A stretch of DNA of 64,000 nt from Clostridium estertheticum (lineage in GTDB: Bacteria > Bacillota > Clostridia > Clostridiales > Clostridiaceae), in the NCBI RefSeq assembly GCF_026650985.1, contig NZ_CP086239.1:1922001-1986000 (forward strand). The letters run 5' to 3'. Of the stretch, positions 8,787-18,133 are shown piece by piece. The notes beneath the pieces were generated by a model, which had not been told where the DNA came from, made no database searches, and was given only the letters and a program-made list of their open reading frames with translations. Position 1 is the first letter of the stretch. Every line of letters begins with the position of its first letter. Made by a program: the position numbers and the translations under genes.

Positions 8787-10217
8787 TTAGCTTACAAGCA
8801 CACATCTCCTTTGTCTTGTAAAATCTCTTGCAGAAGTTATACCCTCACCAGTAGGTCCAGCAATAGTGAAAGTTGTAAATCCTTCTGCACCAGAACCTAC
8901 TCCAGCAAATGATTTAGCATTCTTTACAAAAATAGTTGTATCTATTTCTTTTTCAAATCTATCTAAATTATCGATATTTTTTGAATATATATATGCACTA
9001 TGTCTTTTGCTTTGTTCCGCTATTTTGGCGCACTCTATAGCTTCATCAATGTCTTTAACTCTTACAATTGAGAGTATTGGCATCATAAGCTCTGTCATTA
9101 CAAAAGGGTGATTTATATCTACCTCACATATTATACATTTAACGTTAGTAGGGGCTTCTACATCTATTTCATCTAAAAATAATTTTGCATCTTTTCCTAC
9201 CCATTTTTTATTTATATTATATTCTGGTTTTTTGTTGTGATTATAACTTTTTTCATCTTTCTTTATTAGTATTAAATCTAATAACATTGATACTTGCTCT
9301 TTGTTTATAAGTACAGAATTGTTTTGAAGCATATTATTTATTAAATCATTTGCTACATTTTCAAAAACAAACACTTCTTTTTCTGCGATACAAGGTAAAT
9401 TGTTATCAAAAGAACAACCTTCTATTATGCTTTTTGCAGCTTTTTTTATATCTGCAGTATCATCTACTATAACTGGAGGATTTCCTGAACCTGCGCCTAT
9501 AGCTTTTTTACCTGAATTTAAAAGCGTTTTTATTAATCCTGGTCCTCCAGTCCCACATAAAAGTTTTATAGAGGGGTGTTTCATAATTACATCTAAGGAT
9601 TCCATAGTTGGATTTTTCACAGTAGTTACTAAATTTGCTGGTCCACCAGCTGAGAGGATTGCTCTATTTATCATATCCACGGCAAAAGCAACGCATTTTT
9701 TTGCCCCTGGATGTCCATTAAACACGACAGAGTTTCCGGCAGCTATCATACCTATACTATTGCATATAACAGTTTCAGTTGGATTTGTAGAGGGGGTTAT
9801 TGCACCGATGACACCGTAAGGAGACATCTTTACTACTGTAAGTCCTTGATCTCCAGACCAAGCTGTAGTAGTTAAATCTTCTGTACCAGGAGTATATTTA
9901 GCGGCTAATTCATGTTTTAATATTTTATCTTCATATCGTCCCATTTTTGTTTCTTCTATGATCATTTTTGCAAGCGTTTCTTTATTTTCTAATGTAGCCT
10001 TTCTTATACTGTTTATAAGTCGTTCTCTATCTTCTTCTTTATAATCAGTAGTTAACAACTTTTGTGCATGGATTGCTTTTAAAATAGCGATTTCAACGTC
10101 TTCGAACACTCCTAAATATAAACTATCATTGTTAGCTTGCTTACATTTGGTACCCTCAACATTTGATATTACATTTAAAGCTTCTGTTTTTGCTGATACT
10201 AATACATCTTTGTTCAT
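8787..10217 (-). CDS. ald: CoA-acylating aldehyde dehydrogenase (butanal/acetaldehyde dehydrogenase)
   Basis: The enzyme reduces butyryl-CoA or acetyl-CoA to the aldehyde with NAD(P)H, the step before alcohol formation. The ATG at 10217 (MNKDVLVSAK) follows GAGGAGGAAAAG; an upstream in-frame Met lacks a ribosome binding site. The 476-residue protein has the aldehyde-dehydrogenase Rossmann region (TPSTNPTETVICNSIGMIAA) and the catalytic cysteine in DNNLPCIAEK (Cys276). It has no fused alcohol dehydrogenase domain, unlike AdhE, so a separate alcohol dehydrogenase elsewhere must finish the pathway. It is the first gene of the sol operon. Confidence 0.95.
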   Translation of the reverse strand: MNKDVLVSAKTEALNVISNVEGTKCKQANNDSLYLGVFEDVEIAILKAIHAQKLLTTDYKEEDRERLINSIRKATLENKETLAKMIIEETKMGRYEDKILKHELAAKYTPGTEDLTTTAWSGDQGLTVVKMSPYGVIGAITPSTNPTETVICNSIGMIAAGNSVVFNGHPGAKKCVAFAVDMINRAILSAGGPANLVTTVKNPTMESLDVIMKHPSIKLLCGTGGPGLIKTLLNSGKKAIGAGSGNPPVIVDDTADIKKAAKSIIEGCSFDNNLPCIAEKEVFVFENVANDLINNMLQNNSVLINKEQVSMLLDLILIKKDEKSYNHNKKPEYNINKKWVGKDAKLFLDEIDVEAPTNVKCIICEVDINHPFVMTELMMPILSIVRVKDIDEAIECAKIAEQSKRHSAYIYSKNIDNLDRFEKEIDTTIFVKNAKSFAGVGSGAEGFTTFTIAGPTGEGITSARDFTRQRRCVLVS

Positions 10218-10343
10218 ACTTTTCCTCCTCTTATTATAAAATTTAATTAATATTAAAAACGTAATTCGTTTTATGATAAACATGTTAGAATGAATAAGAT
10301 TTTTTTATATTTTATAAATAGAATATTATCACCAATTTAACTA

Positions 10344-10363
10344 AAAAAATACTATAAATACAA
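10344..10363 (-). promoter_or_regulatory. Direct-repeat motif upstream of the sol operon
   Basis: Read on the minus strand this is ATTGTATTTATAGTATTTTT, close to the doubled ATTGTATTTT found upstream of several secreted-protein genes in this window (18353, 21311, 32029, 36651, 55531). It lies about 130 bases ahead of ald. It could be an operator or promoter element shared by solvent and secreted-enzyme genes; this is inference from similarity only. Confidence 0.4.
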
Positions 10364-10380
10364 TAAATGTAACATATCGG

Positions 10381-10398
10381 AATTAAAACGTTAACAAA
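10381..10398. promoter_or_regulatory. cre-like site upstream of ald
   Basis: AATTAAAACGTTAACAAA matches the catabolite-responsive (CcpA) consensus WWTGNAARCGNWWWCAWW except for one position (T in place of the G). It is about 165 bases upstream of the ald start. Confidence 0.35.
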
Positions 10399-10556
10399 CT
10401 ACATATATGCTAGGTATTTTTGTGCTATAATCTGTAAAGAAGAATTATAGGGTGATTTTTCTGAATTTTTAGATATTATTAGAAAAAATAACACCTCTTT
10501 GTATAATGGTAGTAAGTTTTTCAACCACACTCATTTTACAAGGAGGTATGTTCTAA

Positions 10557-10640
10557 ATGGACAATAATATTTTATCACGTAGCTTTTGTACTAAAATATA
10601 GAAGAAAAAAGCATTTTTTAATTTGTAGAAATCTGATCAA
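10557..10640 (+). pseudogene. IS200/IS605-type tnpA N-terminal remnant
   Basis: After AAGGAGGT the sequence encodes MDNNILSR, a typical IS200 TnpA start. A few bases on, in another frame, it encodes HVAFVLKYRRKKHF, matching the YHxVFxPKYRRK block of that family. A small deletion has fused the two, and the rest of the gene is gone. The element is dead. Confidence 0.6.
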
Positions 10641-10770
10641 TTTCTAAATATGCTAACAAAATGTGGAATTATTTATTTTTCTTGTAAATATGTAGTTATT
10701 ATAAGGGAATATGGAAAGTTATGTATAATATATAACTTTATCAAGTAATAGTTTGTTATACAAAAAATCT
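10634..10770 (+). repeat. Copy of the agr-region leader (also at 25895-26032)
   Basis: About 137 bases from ATTTCTAAATATGCTAACAA to CAAAAAATCTT match 25895-26032, the region upstream of the agr-type locus. It contains AGTTAT/ATAACT half-palindromes. Here it is followed directly by a Spo0A-like scrap, so a whole agr-to-receiver segment was probably copied and then mostly deleted. Confidence 0.75.
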
Positions 10771-10771
10771 T

Positions 10772-10805
10772 GGGTTGGGAGTTCTAGAGAGGTTAACTAC
10801 AATGG
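10772..10805 (+). pseudogene. Scrap of a Spo0A-like receiver gene
   Basis: GGGTTGGGAGTTCTAGAGAG followed by GTTAACTACAATG corresponds almost base for base to 27182-27214 inside the Spo0A-like receiver gene and encodes GLGVLERLTTM. Only about 34 bases remain. Confidence 0.65.
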
Positions 10806-10947
10806 ATAAATGGCATAATTTAAAGTTTTTACTCCAGATATGGTTTTTTGCAAGAATCGTTTCCATAGCCTTTTGACGCATGATTTTGTATGTTTTGAGT
10901 AAAAGATATTTACTTAATTTAAGTATTATGAGAGTATGTAGTCGTAA

Positions 10948-10963
10948 GTAACTGAATAGTTAC
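10948..10963. promoter_or_regulatory. Palindrome upstream of calpain-like copy 1
   Basis: GTAACTGAATAGTTAC is an inverted repeat with 6-bp arms, about 100 bases ahead of the 11066 start. The surrounding region (about 10888-10965) recurs upstream of the broken third copy (about 39632-39720), where the palindrome reads GTAACTGAACAGTTAT. It is a candidate operator. Confidence 0.35.
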
Positions 10964-11065
10964 TATTGAATGATTTCCTTAAATACAATAAATTGGGACG
11001 AGCATACTACATAAGAGGAATCATGTTTTCCATATCACTATCAAAATTACAAGGGGGATTTAAAA

Positions 11066-11800
11066 ATGAAAAAATTTAAAATGAAAGTCATTACTTCATG
11101 TCTATCTTTAGGACTAGTTGCAGGTACTCTATTTACACCGGTTGCTGCTTTTGCAGGAACAATGGGTGATCCAACAACGCAACTTGATGGGAGACTAAGC
11201 ACATTCCACCAGGGAGCTGCTAATGATTGCGGTGCTGTTTCTGGAATACAGGCATTAGCTAATAGTAAATTTGGTAAAAAATTCTTAAATAAAGTAATTT
11301 CAGTTAACAGTGATGGTAGTTATACCCTCAATTTCGGTTCCGGAAAACAGACAGTATCGGAAACAGATGTAGCCAATGCATACATAAGCGGAGACCTTGA
11401 TGCTAGAGTTATAGAAGCTGGGATACAAAAAGCCATGAATGTTTATGATGGTTGTTTTGCTTGTGATGTATTTGCGAAAATGACAGGATTTGGCCAAAAT
11501 GTAGTTAGTGGATCTACTGCTAAAACGAATATGATGAATACTATGACTTTAAAATGTAACTCTGGAGATGGTATTACAGCTGCCTGTGATTTTAGTATAG
11601 CTGATCCAAGTAAAGGGATTATAGGGGATGGAGGTCACTCATATTCAATAAAGAGTGTAACTAAAGACACTGTAGTAGTAATAAATCCATGGGATACTTC
11701 TAAATTTATAAATATGTCTAGAAGTCAGTTTGAAAGTTCTATAAGGTATATGACATATGTAGATGAAGCAACAAATAAAATTGTAGTTTTTTGGAATTAA
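11066..11800 (+). CDS. Secreted calpain-like (papain-fold) cysteine peptidase, copy 1
   Basis: The 244-residue protein has a signal peptide (MKKFKMKVITSCLSLGLVAG, cleavage near AFA-GT at residue 30). The mature part has GAANDCGAVSGIQALA (Cys55) and GDGGHSYSIKS (His191) followed by VVVINPWDTS (Asn207). A Cys, a His in G-H-S/A-Y-S, and an Asn in NPW are the order and local motifs of the calpain (C2) catalytic triad. The domain is small, with an unrecognised middle part. The ribosome binding site is AAGGGGGATTTAAAAATG. Near-identical copies lie at 32116 (intact) and 39748 (broken). Protease activity is inferred from motifs only; substrate is unknown. A terminator follows at 11908. Confidence 0.8.
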   Translation: MKKFKMKVITSCLSLGLVAGTLFTPVAAFAGTMGDPTTQLDGRLSTFHQGAANDCGAVSGIQALANSKFGKKFLNKVISVNSDGSYTLNFGSGKQTVSETDVANAYISGDLDARVIEAGIQKAMNVYDGCFACDVFAKMTGFGQNVVSGSTAKTNMMNTMTLKCNSGDGITAACDFSIADPSKGIIGDGGHSYSIKSVTKDTVVVINPWDTSKFINMSRSQFESSIRYMTYVDEATNKIVVFWN

Positions 11801-11907
11801 GTTATATAAAATTTGAATGTATAAAAACTATTAGTTAGTATTAAGCATGCAACATAACAGTTAATATATTGTATGGTTCCAGATGATCACGAAGCTTTTT
11901 TACGTAT

Positions 11908-11950
11908 AACAAAACTCCTTTTTAGATTTATCTAAAAAGGAGTTTTGTTT
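11908..11950 (+). terminator. Strong rho-independent terminator
   Basis: AACAAAACTCCTTTTTAGAT pairs perfectly with ATCTAAAAAGGAGTTTTGTT and is followed by T-rich sequence. It ends the calpain-like copy 1 transcript and may act in both directions. Confidence 0.85.
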
Positions 11951-12165
11951 GTAAATAAATTTATTTTTTATATTTATTTATGTATTCAGTTAAAGCCATA
12001 CTCAACAAGTCCCTTTAGGTAAACATTTTATTCTGAACACAGAACTCCATATTCCCACCACCTAATGATTATTCCAGTCATACTCTAGTAACTATTCTAT
12101 ATTCTTATTATAATATCCTTTAATATAATAGAGATGGATAACAAAAATATGGTGAATAACAAAAG

Positions 12166-12185
12166 TCGTGAAAATAGACTTTCAC
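12166..12185 (-). terminator. Possible hairpin terminator, minus direction
   Basis: CGTGAAA and TTTCACG flank a 6-base loop. Read on the minus strand the hairpin is followed by ACTTTTGTTATT. It is far (about 420 bases) from the PL4 stop. Confidence 0.4.
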
Positions 12186-12197
12186 GGCATTTGTATT

Positions 12198-12497
12198 TTG
12201 GGTAGTTTTGCCTATCCCCTCCAAAAGGTATGTTAGGCAAATGGAATACAGTTTAAGGTATTTATTTAAGCTTTTTAAAATATTTGAAAGTTACACAATG
12301 TACTTGCGTAACTTTCACTTTCCTTAGTTACCAACGATTTTTTGTATTTTGATATAGAATATCAATTTGAATGTTACATAATATTAATATTTGATTATAT
12401 TATGTAACATATTACTTTTAAGTACCCAAGTATGTCATTATAGCCTCATATTAACACACTAACTTACCTTTTCGGTGGGATAGTCAAAAACATCCAA
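12198..12497. mobile_element. About 300-bp element with terminal inverted repeats (MITE-like)
   Basis: The left end reads TTGGGTAGTTTTGCCTATCC and then CCTCCAAAAGGTATGTTAG. The reverse complement of the right end reads TTGGATGTTTTTGACTATCC and then CACCGAAAAGGTAAGTTAG. The ends are inverted and about 80 percent alike, and the 220-base interior has no gene. Single ends of the same family occur at 20088-20117, 24323-24360 and 27752-27789. The 100 bases before the right end also match 19990-20090. No clear target duplication was identified. This is either a non-autonomous element or what is left of an IS. Confidence 0.55.
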
Positions 12498-12606
12498 TTT
12501 CAAAAAATACTGGGTTTGGGCTTAGAACCCCAATAAGCTTTTCCTGATTATCCTGATGACTGATAATCATTATTTCATAGTGCCTACCATAGCTGATAAC
12601 CGAATT

Positions 12607-14262
12607 CTAATTTTCCAGTTCTACACAGTCATAAGCGAAGGAAGCACTAAGGTAAGTACTTGTATCACTTGAACCACTAATAGGCGTGATAGTTATTGTA
12701 TTTGATCCAGTTACAAAATCAGAGGAGGGAATACTCCAGGTAAAGTTTGCATTGTTTCCTCTATAAGTACCAACCGTTAAAGTACGTTCTCTAGGTTGTG
12801 TTGAAGCAACCGGGTCAGTTAAAGCGTGTCCGTTAATAGTCACACTAGGTCGCCCATTGTTGTAAGCCGTAGTAATACCAAGTTTAAGAGTGTGAGCAGC
12901 TGATGCCTGTGTTGAAGTAAGAGTAAATGTTACTGTTGTTGGACTATTAGCTCCACGGAACTGTGCTGCCGGGAATTTATTTGTTGAACTTCCTACTGCA
13001 TAAGTTACTGGACCCCAGCTACTATTACGTACATCAGAAGGATGTCTTAATTGAAAAGTTTTTCCACTTAAGAATTCTAAAGGTGTACCATCCCAGTCTC
13101 CAATACGCCAAATAGTTGAGTTGGTGCTTGGATCTCCAGTGATTGTACGAGTATTAAGGGTTGTAGTGCTCCCAGCGGTTACTGTTACATTCTCTGTATA
13201 AACAGCTATTTCTCCTTTATATACTTGCATGGTATAGGTTCCTACCTTCATATTTGGGCATGTAGCTACACCGGATGAAGAAGTAGTAGCCCAATATTGT
13301 GCTGTAGTATTAGCAAACCCAATGGTATAAGTGTAGTTTGTATCCATTCCGGAAAGTCCATTTAAAACTACTTGACCACGGCTAGAACTGGCTACATAAC
13401 CCTTTAACCCTAAGCTAGACATCCAGCTGAAATCAGGTACACTTGGTGTTGACCCCGTGGTGAAGACTAAAGCATAAGGACCAAATAAACCTGTACGAAA
13501 GTCTTCTGTCTTAGCGTGAGTGGAGTTCAGGTAATTAGTGATTTCCGTATTCATGTTATCTGGGTATGCTCTTTGGAACTGAATGTCACGTTGGAATGGT
13601 CCGCCGGAACCAGTTTCATGGCTACCATAAGCCATAAATACGCCAACATTACTACCAGTAGCACCCTTTATATTTAAGTCTTTAGTTTGATCATTTCCAT
13701 AGTATTTAGACGCAGTATATCCAGTAGAGAAACCATAAACATCAGTGCTTTCGATAGTTCCAGAATTACCTGAAAGATTTGAATTTTTAGGAACACTAGT
13801 TAGAACATCCATGTTACCTCTAAAAATATAACGTAATTCACCTACAGAAGGTTCTTCCGTTATGTAAGTTCCCATATAAATAATGTTACTCCCGTATTTT
13901 GAGGCATAATATTGTGTAAGTGTACTAGTAGCACAAGTGATTAGTACTGTAGCACCAGAAGAGAAGGTTGTCCATGTAACTGTGGCAGAACCTAAACCTG
14001 ATGAAATTTGTGATGCTTTGTTTGTACCATTAAGTTCAGTTCCATTCAATTTGCAGGATGTCATATCCCCGTTAGTTTTATTAATTGTGTAGATCAATCC
14101 TGCTCCAGAGGTTACTACAATAGTGGAACCGTTATCAGTAACCCCGATAGAGGCTGCATGTACGTAGGTTCCTGGAACTAAGTTCGTTGCCAGAGTGATA
14201 ATGATTACAAAAATGAGACTAATGGCTAATCGTTGCAGAGCGTTGGACGATTTAATTTTCAT
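12607..14262 (-). CDS. Secreted rhamnogalacturonan endolyase, polysaccharide lyase family 4
   Basis: The enzyme cleaves the rhamnogalacturonan I backbone of pectin by beta-elimination. The ATG at 14262 (MKIKSS) follows GGAGGGAAAATTA; an in-frame Met 33 bases earlier lacks such a site. A signal peptide spans residues 1-36 (hydrophobic LAISLIFVIIITLATNLV, cleavage near VHA-AS). An N-terminal beta-sandwich lyase domain (about 40-300) is followed by an FnIII-like domain (about 300-385) and a C-terminal CBM-like jelly roll (about 390-551). The last begins with the family-typical IWRIGDWDGTPLEFL. The 551-residue length fits PL4. It is transcribed away from the recombinase remnant at 14370. Confidence 0.9.
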   Translation of the reverse strand: MKIKSSNALQRLAISLIFVIIITLATNLVPGTYVHAASIGVTDNGSTIVVTSGAGLIYTINKTNGDMTSCKLNGTELNGTNKASQISSGLGSATVTWTTFSSGATVLITCATSTLTQYYASKYGSNIIYMGTYITEEPSVGELRYIFRGNMDVLTSVPKNSNLSGNSGTIESTDVYGFSTGYTASKYYGNDQTKDLNIKGATGSNVGVFMAYGSHETGSGGPFQRDIQFQRAYPDNMNTEITNYLNSTHAKTEDFRTGLFGPYALVFTTGSTPSVPDFSWMSSLGLKGYVASSSRGQVVLNGLSGMDTNYTYTIGFANTTAQYWATTSSSGVATCPNMKVGTYTMQVYKGEIAVYTENVTVTAGSTTTLNTRTITGDPSTNSTIWRIGDWDGTPLEFLSGKTFQLRHPSDVRNSSWGPVTYAVGSSTNKFPAAQFRGANSPTTVTFTLTSTQASAAHTLKLGITTAYNNGRPSVTINGHALTDPVASTQPRERTLTVGTYRGNNANFTWSIPSSDFVTGSNTITITPISGSSDTSTYLSASFAYDCVELEN

Positions 14263-14369
14263 TAATTTTCCCTCCAATTCATTAATTTTACACATATTTC
14301 ATATTATACAATATGTTAATGCAAATTTCAATAAGGGTATCTTTACCAGCCACACCAAAACAGTAAAGT

Positions 14370-14752
14370 AGATTAGGGCGTAATTTCATGGATACCCCAA
14401 AGGAATTACAATACTTCTTTGAAAGAGGCATAAAAGTAACAATACTTGATACCACTTTAGTAAGCACAGGAGACAACAAACTAGACTATACCATAAACAA
14501 TATTCTTATCAACTTCTTGTCGTATATAGCGGACAAAGAGAGGGATAAAATACAGTGTAGAGTTATAGAAGGATTAAAGAATACTAAAGACAATGGAATT
14601 AAGTTGGGTAGACCTACTAGAAGTTTACCTAAAGAGTTCAATAAGCATTATAGTAAGTGAAAAAATAAAGAAGTAACAGGAGTTGAATTTGCAAAGCTAT
14701 TGAATATAATCAGAGCCACATTATATAGACACATAAAAAATATGAAATGTAA
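14370..14752 (+). pseudogene. Serine recombinase C-terminal remnant, cassette copy 1
   Basis: The sequence starts mid-protein at RLGRNFMDTPKELQYFFERG, continues through the resolvase long helix (FLSYIADKERDKI) and GIKLGRPTRSLPKEF, and ends in the Hin-like DNA-binding helix-turn-helix (EVTGVEFAKLL, ATLYRHIK). The catalytic N-terminal domain is missing. A TGG-to-TGA stop after HYSK and a one-base deletion near the end add to the damage. The copy at 31407 is truncated at the same point, so the truncation predates duplication. Confidence 0.85.
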
Positions 14753-14753
14753 G

Positions 14754-14771
14754 AGAAGGTTAACACCTTCT
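14754..14771. repeat. 18-bp target duplication flanking the outer IS (left)
   Basis: AGAAGGTTAACACCTTCT occurs here and again at 18116-18133, exactly outside the two ends of the outer IS1182-type element. The target is itself a near-palindrome, the terminator stem that follows the recombinase remnant. Confidence 0.8.
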
Positions 14772-14869
14772 CAGACTGTTGACAAACATAAAATGTAAAA
14801 CACTCTAATTTAAAATGAGGCCACTGAAAAAAGCACTCTTTTTTCAGTAGAGTTTTCAAATTTGAATAG

Positions 14870-14918
14870 AAAAAGCATGAGGAATCCATATTTTTGGATA
14901 TCTCATGCTTTTTCTTTT
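14870..14918 (-). terminator. Terminator of the inner IS transposase
   Basis: AAAAAGCATGAG pairs with CTCATGCTTTTT. On the minus strand it lies just past the stop of the 14939-16399 transposase. Confidence 0.75.
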
Positions 14919-14938
14919 ATAATTAAGTTTTAAAAGCC

Positions 14939-16399
14939 CTATTTCATGCTTTTCAACTTAATTATTCTCTTTAGATTCACAGTGAAGATTGATAATGCAC
15001 CTTGCATTTGCATGCTAATTAAGCCTGACGATATTGCTACATCATAGCCATGTTGGTGCTTAAGTTCACTATTTTTAGCCTCTATCATATAACGCTCCCT
15101 AGCACGTTTTTTAAAATATTCACTTTTTTCGAACTCTATTTGATCTTTGTGGGTATTTGACTTTATTGAAACTGAATAAGTTTTAGATTTAGCGCCTTCT
15201 TTATAACACCCATCTTTATGAACACAATTTTTACACTTTTCTACATTAAAATAGTAAGTTAACACTTGATTTTTACCAACATTCTTCTTTCCCTGTTTTG
15301 CTTTTTTAATAGCCATATGACCTGCCGGACATACAAATAAACCAGCATCTTTATTAAACTCAAATTCATCTTCTTTTTTTCGCATTCCTTGTGAAATTAC
15401 AGGATTTAGTTTTGAAATTAATGCAATTTTATTTTCTTTTGCATATTCTAGATTTTTCTTTTCAGAATAAGCTGTATCTCCAATTACTTCATTAACATCT
15501 ATACCAGCCTCACGGCTTTTTTCTATTAAGGCTATGAGCTCCTTTCCATCACTTTTTTCGCCAGTTGTAATAACAGCTGCTGTAATTAAACGTTCTTCAC
15601 TCATAGCAAGGTGTGATTTATATCCAAAAAAAGAACTATCCTCAGTCTTATGCCCCACTTTTGCATCCTCATCTTTTGATAGTTTTAGGTTTTCTATGTC
15701 ATCATTAAAAGCTTCGGTTAAGTAGTTTAATTTAGTTTTCACAGTTGGATTTGCTACAATTTCTGGATTCTTGTTTATGCTATCAATTAATAATTTGCAG
15801 TACTCAAGAATATCTTCAAGTACTCCATTTGTAACTTTATTCGGCAAATCTTCTTTTATCTCAGGATGTACTCCGTACAATGTTTTTCTTAAATTTTTTG
15901 CACGTTTCAATAATTCTTCTCCTGCTGATTTTTGGTTATAACGTGACTTGGTATGCGTAGCATCAACTATTATTGCTTTGCTTTTTAAAACTCCCTCTTT
16001 TATAGCAAGTTCTACAGTCTTGTTTATTAATAAATCTAATAAATTCATGTCTTTAAGGCGAAGCTTTCTAAATTTAGTTAATGTACTTGAGTTTATTAAA
16101 TTTGTTTCTTCTGGGGCTAAATTCAGAAAATATTTAAATGACATATCATAAAGAGTTCTTTCAACAACATCTTCATCAGACAATTCATATATTACTTTCA
16201 AAAGCAAATATTTAAATAGCATTATAGGGTTAATAGCACCTCTACCCATAGATGAACTATAGTTAATAATCAATTCGTCATAAACAAATGAAAAGTCAAC
16301 AAGGTCATTAATTTGCTTTAAAATGTTATCTTTCGGAATAATTAACGAATATAAGCTATGGTATGTATTTATTTTTATTTCCAATTGTCCTTTTAGCAT
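14939..16399 (-). CDS. IS1182-family transposase (inner IS)
   Basis: A 486-residue DDE transposase. The N-terminal DUF772-like part (residues about 10-110: LVDFSFVYDEL, INPIMLFKYLLLKVIYELSD) is followed by the catalytic region (IIVDATHTKSRYN; later VIGDTAYSEKKNLEYAKEN). A Cys cluster follows (KCKNCVHKDGCYKEG), then the terminal RARERYMIEAKNSELKHQHG block with the final acidic residue. It looks full length, so the element may be active. Start at 16399 follows a weak purine-rich site. Confidence 0.9.
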   Translation of the reverse strand: MLKGQLEIKINTYHSLYSLIIPKDNILKQINDLVDFSFVYDELIINYSSSMGRGAINPIMLFKYLLLKVIYELSDEDVVERTLYDMSFKYFLNLAPEETNLINSSTLTKFRKLRLKDMNLLDLLINKTVELAIKEGVLKSKAIIVDATHTKSRYNQKSAGEELLKRAKNLRKTLYGVHPEIKEDLPNKVTNGVLEDILEYCKLLIDSINKNPEIVANPTVKTKLNYLTEAFNDDIENLKLSKDEDAKVGHKTEDSSFFGYKSHLAMSEERLITAAVITTGEKSDGKELIALIEKSREAGIDVNEVIGDTAYSEKKNLEYAKENKIALISKLNPVISQGMRKKEDEFEFNKDAGLFVCPAGHMAIKKAKQGKKNVGKNQVLTYYFNVEKCKNCVHKDGCYKEGAKSKTYSVSIKSNTHKDQIEFEKSEYFKKRARERYMIEAKNSELKHQHGYDVAISSGLISMQMQGALSIFTVNLKRIIKLKSMK

Positions 16400-16641
16400 A
16401 ATAGTTTAGCCCCTTTTATTTTATTCTACTATACTAATTCGACATATCTTTTAAAATTCCTTTTTGTTTTTAGTCTTTTACATAAAAAAATCGCCATCTT
16501 TAATTCGATGACGATTTTTCATATAGTTTTTCAGTGGCCTCTTTAAAATTGGAGTGTTTTTTTTCATATTCAAAAAGGATTTTACAACATCAATGTCGAA
16601 TATATATAGTATACAAACTTTATAATTCGGAGGGTTTAGTT

Positions 16642-18060
16642 ATGATTAATGAAAAGAACTTCACACAACAAAAATTAGAAATGGTATATTTAGAGGATTT
16701 AGTTCCTAAAGACCATATTCTCAGAAATATAGATAAATACATGGATTTCTCTTTCATAAGAGAATTGACTCAAAAATATTATTGTTTAGATAATGGAAGA
16801 CCTGGCGTAGATCCTATTTTACTCTTCAAAATGCTGTTTATTGGATACCTATTTGGAATAAAATCTGAGCGACAACTTGTAAAGGAAATTGAAGTAAATG
16901 TAGCTTATAGATGGTTTTTAGGACTAAGCCTTACTGATGTTATTCCAGATCATTCAACAATTAGCCAAAATAGACGTAGACGATTTAAAGGAACTGACGT
17001 GTTCCAAAAAATATTTGACGAAGTCGTATTTAAGGCTATAAATCTTAAGATGGTAACTGGTAAAATACTTTACACAGATTCTACACACCTAAAAGCAAAT
17101 GCTAATAAGCGAAAGCTTGTGAAAATTGAAGTTGAAAAAACACCTAAAGAATATGTAGCTGATCTTAATAAAGCTGTAGAGGAAGATAGAATAAATCACG
17201 GTAAAAGACCTTTGAAAGTGAAAGAACCTGTTACCATAATAAAAGAAATTAAAGTTAGCACAACTGACCCCGACAGCGGATATATGATGAGAGATGGCAA
17301 GCCGGAAGGCTTCTCCTATTTAGATCACAGAACTGTGGACAGTAAACACAATATAATTACTGATGTTTATGTTACTCCTGGAAATATAAATGATGTTGAT
17401 CCTTATATCGATAGATTGGATGTGCAAATAAAAAAATTTAATTTTAATACAAAATATGTTGGTGCCGATGCTGGTTATGCTACAAATCTTATATGTAAAG
17501 AACTATTTGAGAGAGAATTAAAATCTGTAATGGGATATAGAAGGTCTCCACATACAAAAGGAATGTACACTAAAAATAAATTTCAATATGTTAAAGAGAA
17601 GGACATATATGTTTGCCCTGACTTAAGGGCTTTGCATTATAAAACGACAACTAGAGATGGATATAAAGAGTATGTTGGGAATGCAAAAGATTGCAAAGAA
17701 TGCCCAAATAGAACTCAATGTTTTTCTGATAAAAGTAAGGTTAAAACTGTTAGAAGACATGTTTGGGAAATGTATAAAGAAGATGTTGTAAAGTTTACCA
17801 AAACGGATAAGGGTAGAAATATATATAGAAGAAGGAAAGAAACTATAGAGCGAAGCTTCGCAGATTCTAAACAACTGCATGGGCTTCGCTATTGCCATAT
17901 GCGCGGATTAGAAAATGTGCAAGAGCAGTGTCTGCTTACAGCAGCAGTGCAAAATATGAAAAAGATAGCTAGCCTACTATCTTCCATGTTTTTTTATTTT
18001 ATAACTAAAAACCTGTTGCATGTTACTAATTTATCTATAAATCAAAATGCTATCGCATAA
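16642..18060 (+). CDS. IS1182-family transposase (outer IS)
   Basis: This transposase is distinct from the inner one. The ATG at 16642 ([10 protein letters not shown]) follows TTCGGAGGG; upstream in-frame codons lie in the inner IS end and are rejected. The 472-residue protein has the [20 protein letters not shown] start, the catalytic [12 protein letters not shown] and [16 protein letters not shown] segments, the [13 protein letters not shown] cluster and the [20 protein letters not shown] end. It appears intact. Promoter sequences were displaced by the inner IS, so expression may depend on that element. Confidence 0.9.
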   Translation: MINEKNFTQQKLEMVYLEDLVPKDHILRNIDKYMDFSFIRELTQKYYCLDNGRPGVDPILLFKMLFIGYLFGIKSERQLVKEIEVNVAYRWFLGLSLTDVIPDHSTISQNRRRRFKGTDVFQKIFDEVVFKAINLKMVTGKILYTDSTHLKANANKRKLVKIEVEKTPKEYVADLNKAVEEDRINHGKRPLKVKEPVTIIKEIKVSTTDPDSGYMMRDGKPEGFSYLDHRTVDSKHNIITDVYVTPGNINDVDPYIDRLDVQIKKFNFNTKYVGADAGYATNLICKELFERELKSVMGYRRSPHTKGMYTKNKFQYVKEKDIYVCPDLRALHYKTTTRDGYKEYVGNAKDCKECPNRTQCFSDKSKVKTVRRHVWEMYKEDVVKFTKTDKGRNIYRRRKETIERSFADSKQLHGLRYCHMRGLENVQEQCLLTAAVQNMKKIASLLSSMFFYFITKNLLHVTNLSINQNAIA

Positions 18061-18133
18061 TTGCATATAAAAACCCAGTACAATAAAAAATTATACTGGG
18101 TTTGTAAACAACCTGAGAAGGTTAACACCTTCT

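Larger units (their letters stand above)
11951..12606. other. Gene-free stretch between calpain copy 1 and PL4 lyase
   Basis: It holds the hairpin at 12166, the MITE-like element at 12198-12497, and a TGATTATC/GATAATCA hairpin near 12546-12570 that may end the PL4 transcript. No coding region is seen. Confidence 0.6.
14798..16560. mobile_element. Inner IS1182-family insertion sequence
   Basis: The ends share the inverted repeat ACACTC(T/C)AATTTAAAA followed by GAGGCCACTGAAAAA. The element carries one transposase on the minus strand. Exact ends are uncertain by about 4 bases because of A/T runs. It lies inside the left end of the outer IS. Confidence 0.8.
14772..18115. mobile_element. Outer IS1182-type insertion sequence, itself interrupted
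   Basis: The terminal inverted repeats are CAGACTGTTGACAAAC (left) and CAGGTTGTTTACAAAC (right, reverse complement). The element carries the transposase at 16642-18060 and an internal terminator (AACCCAGTA...TATACTGGGTT, about 18070-18102). It is inserted into the hairpin of a terminator, producing the 18-bp repeats at 14754 and 18116. A second IS sits 26 bases inside its left end and probably separates the transposase from part of its native leader. Confidence 0.8.

Noticed and set aside
7566-9819. Plus-strand frames up to 139 codons across the sol operon
   Set aside because: Antisense to strongly conserved ctfB, ctfA and ald coding regions, with no ribosome binding sites.
10284-10560. Spo0A boxes upstream of the sol operon
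   Set aside because: No good TGNCGAA or TTCGNCA match was found here by eye, so Spo0A control cannot be supported from the sequence alone.
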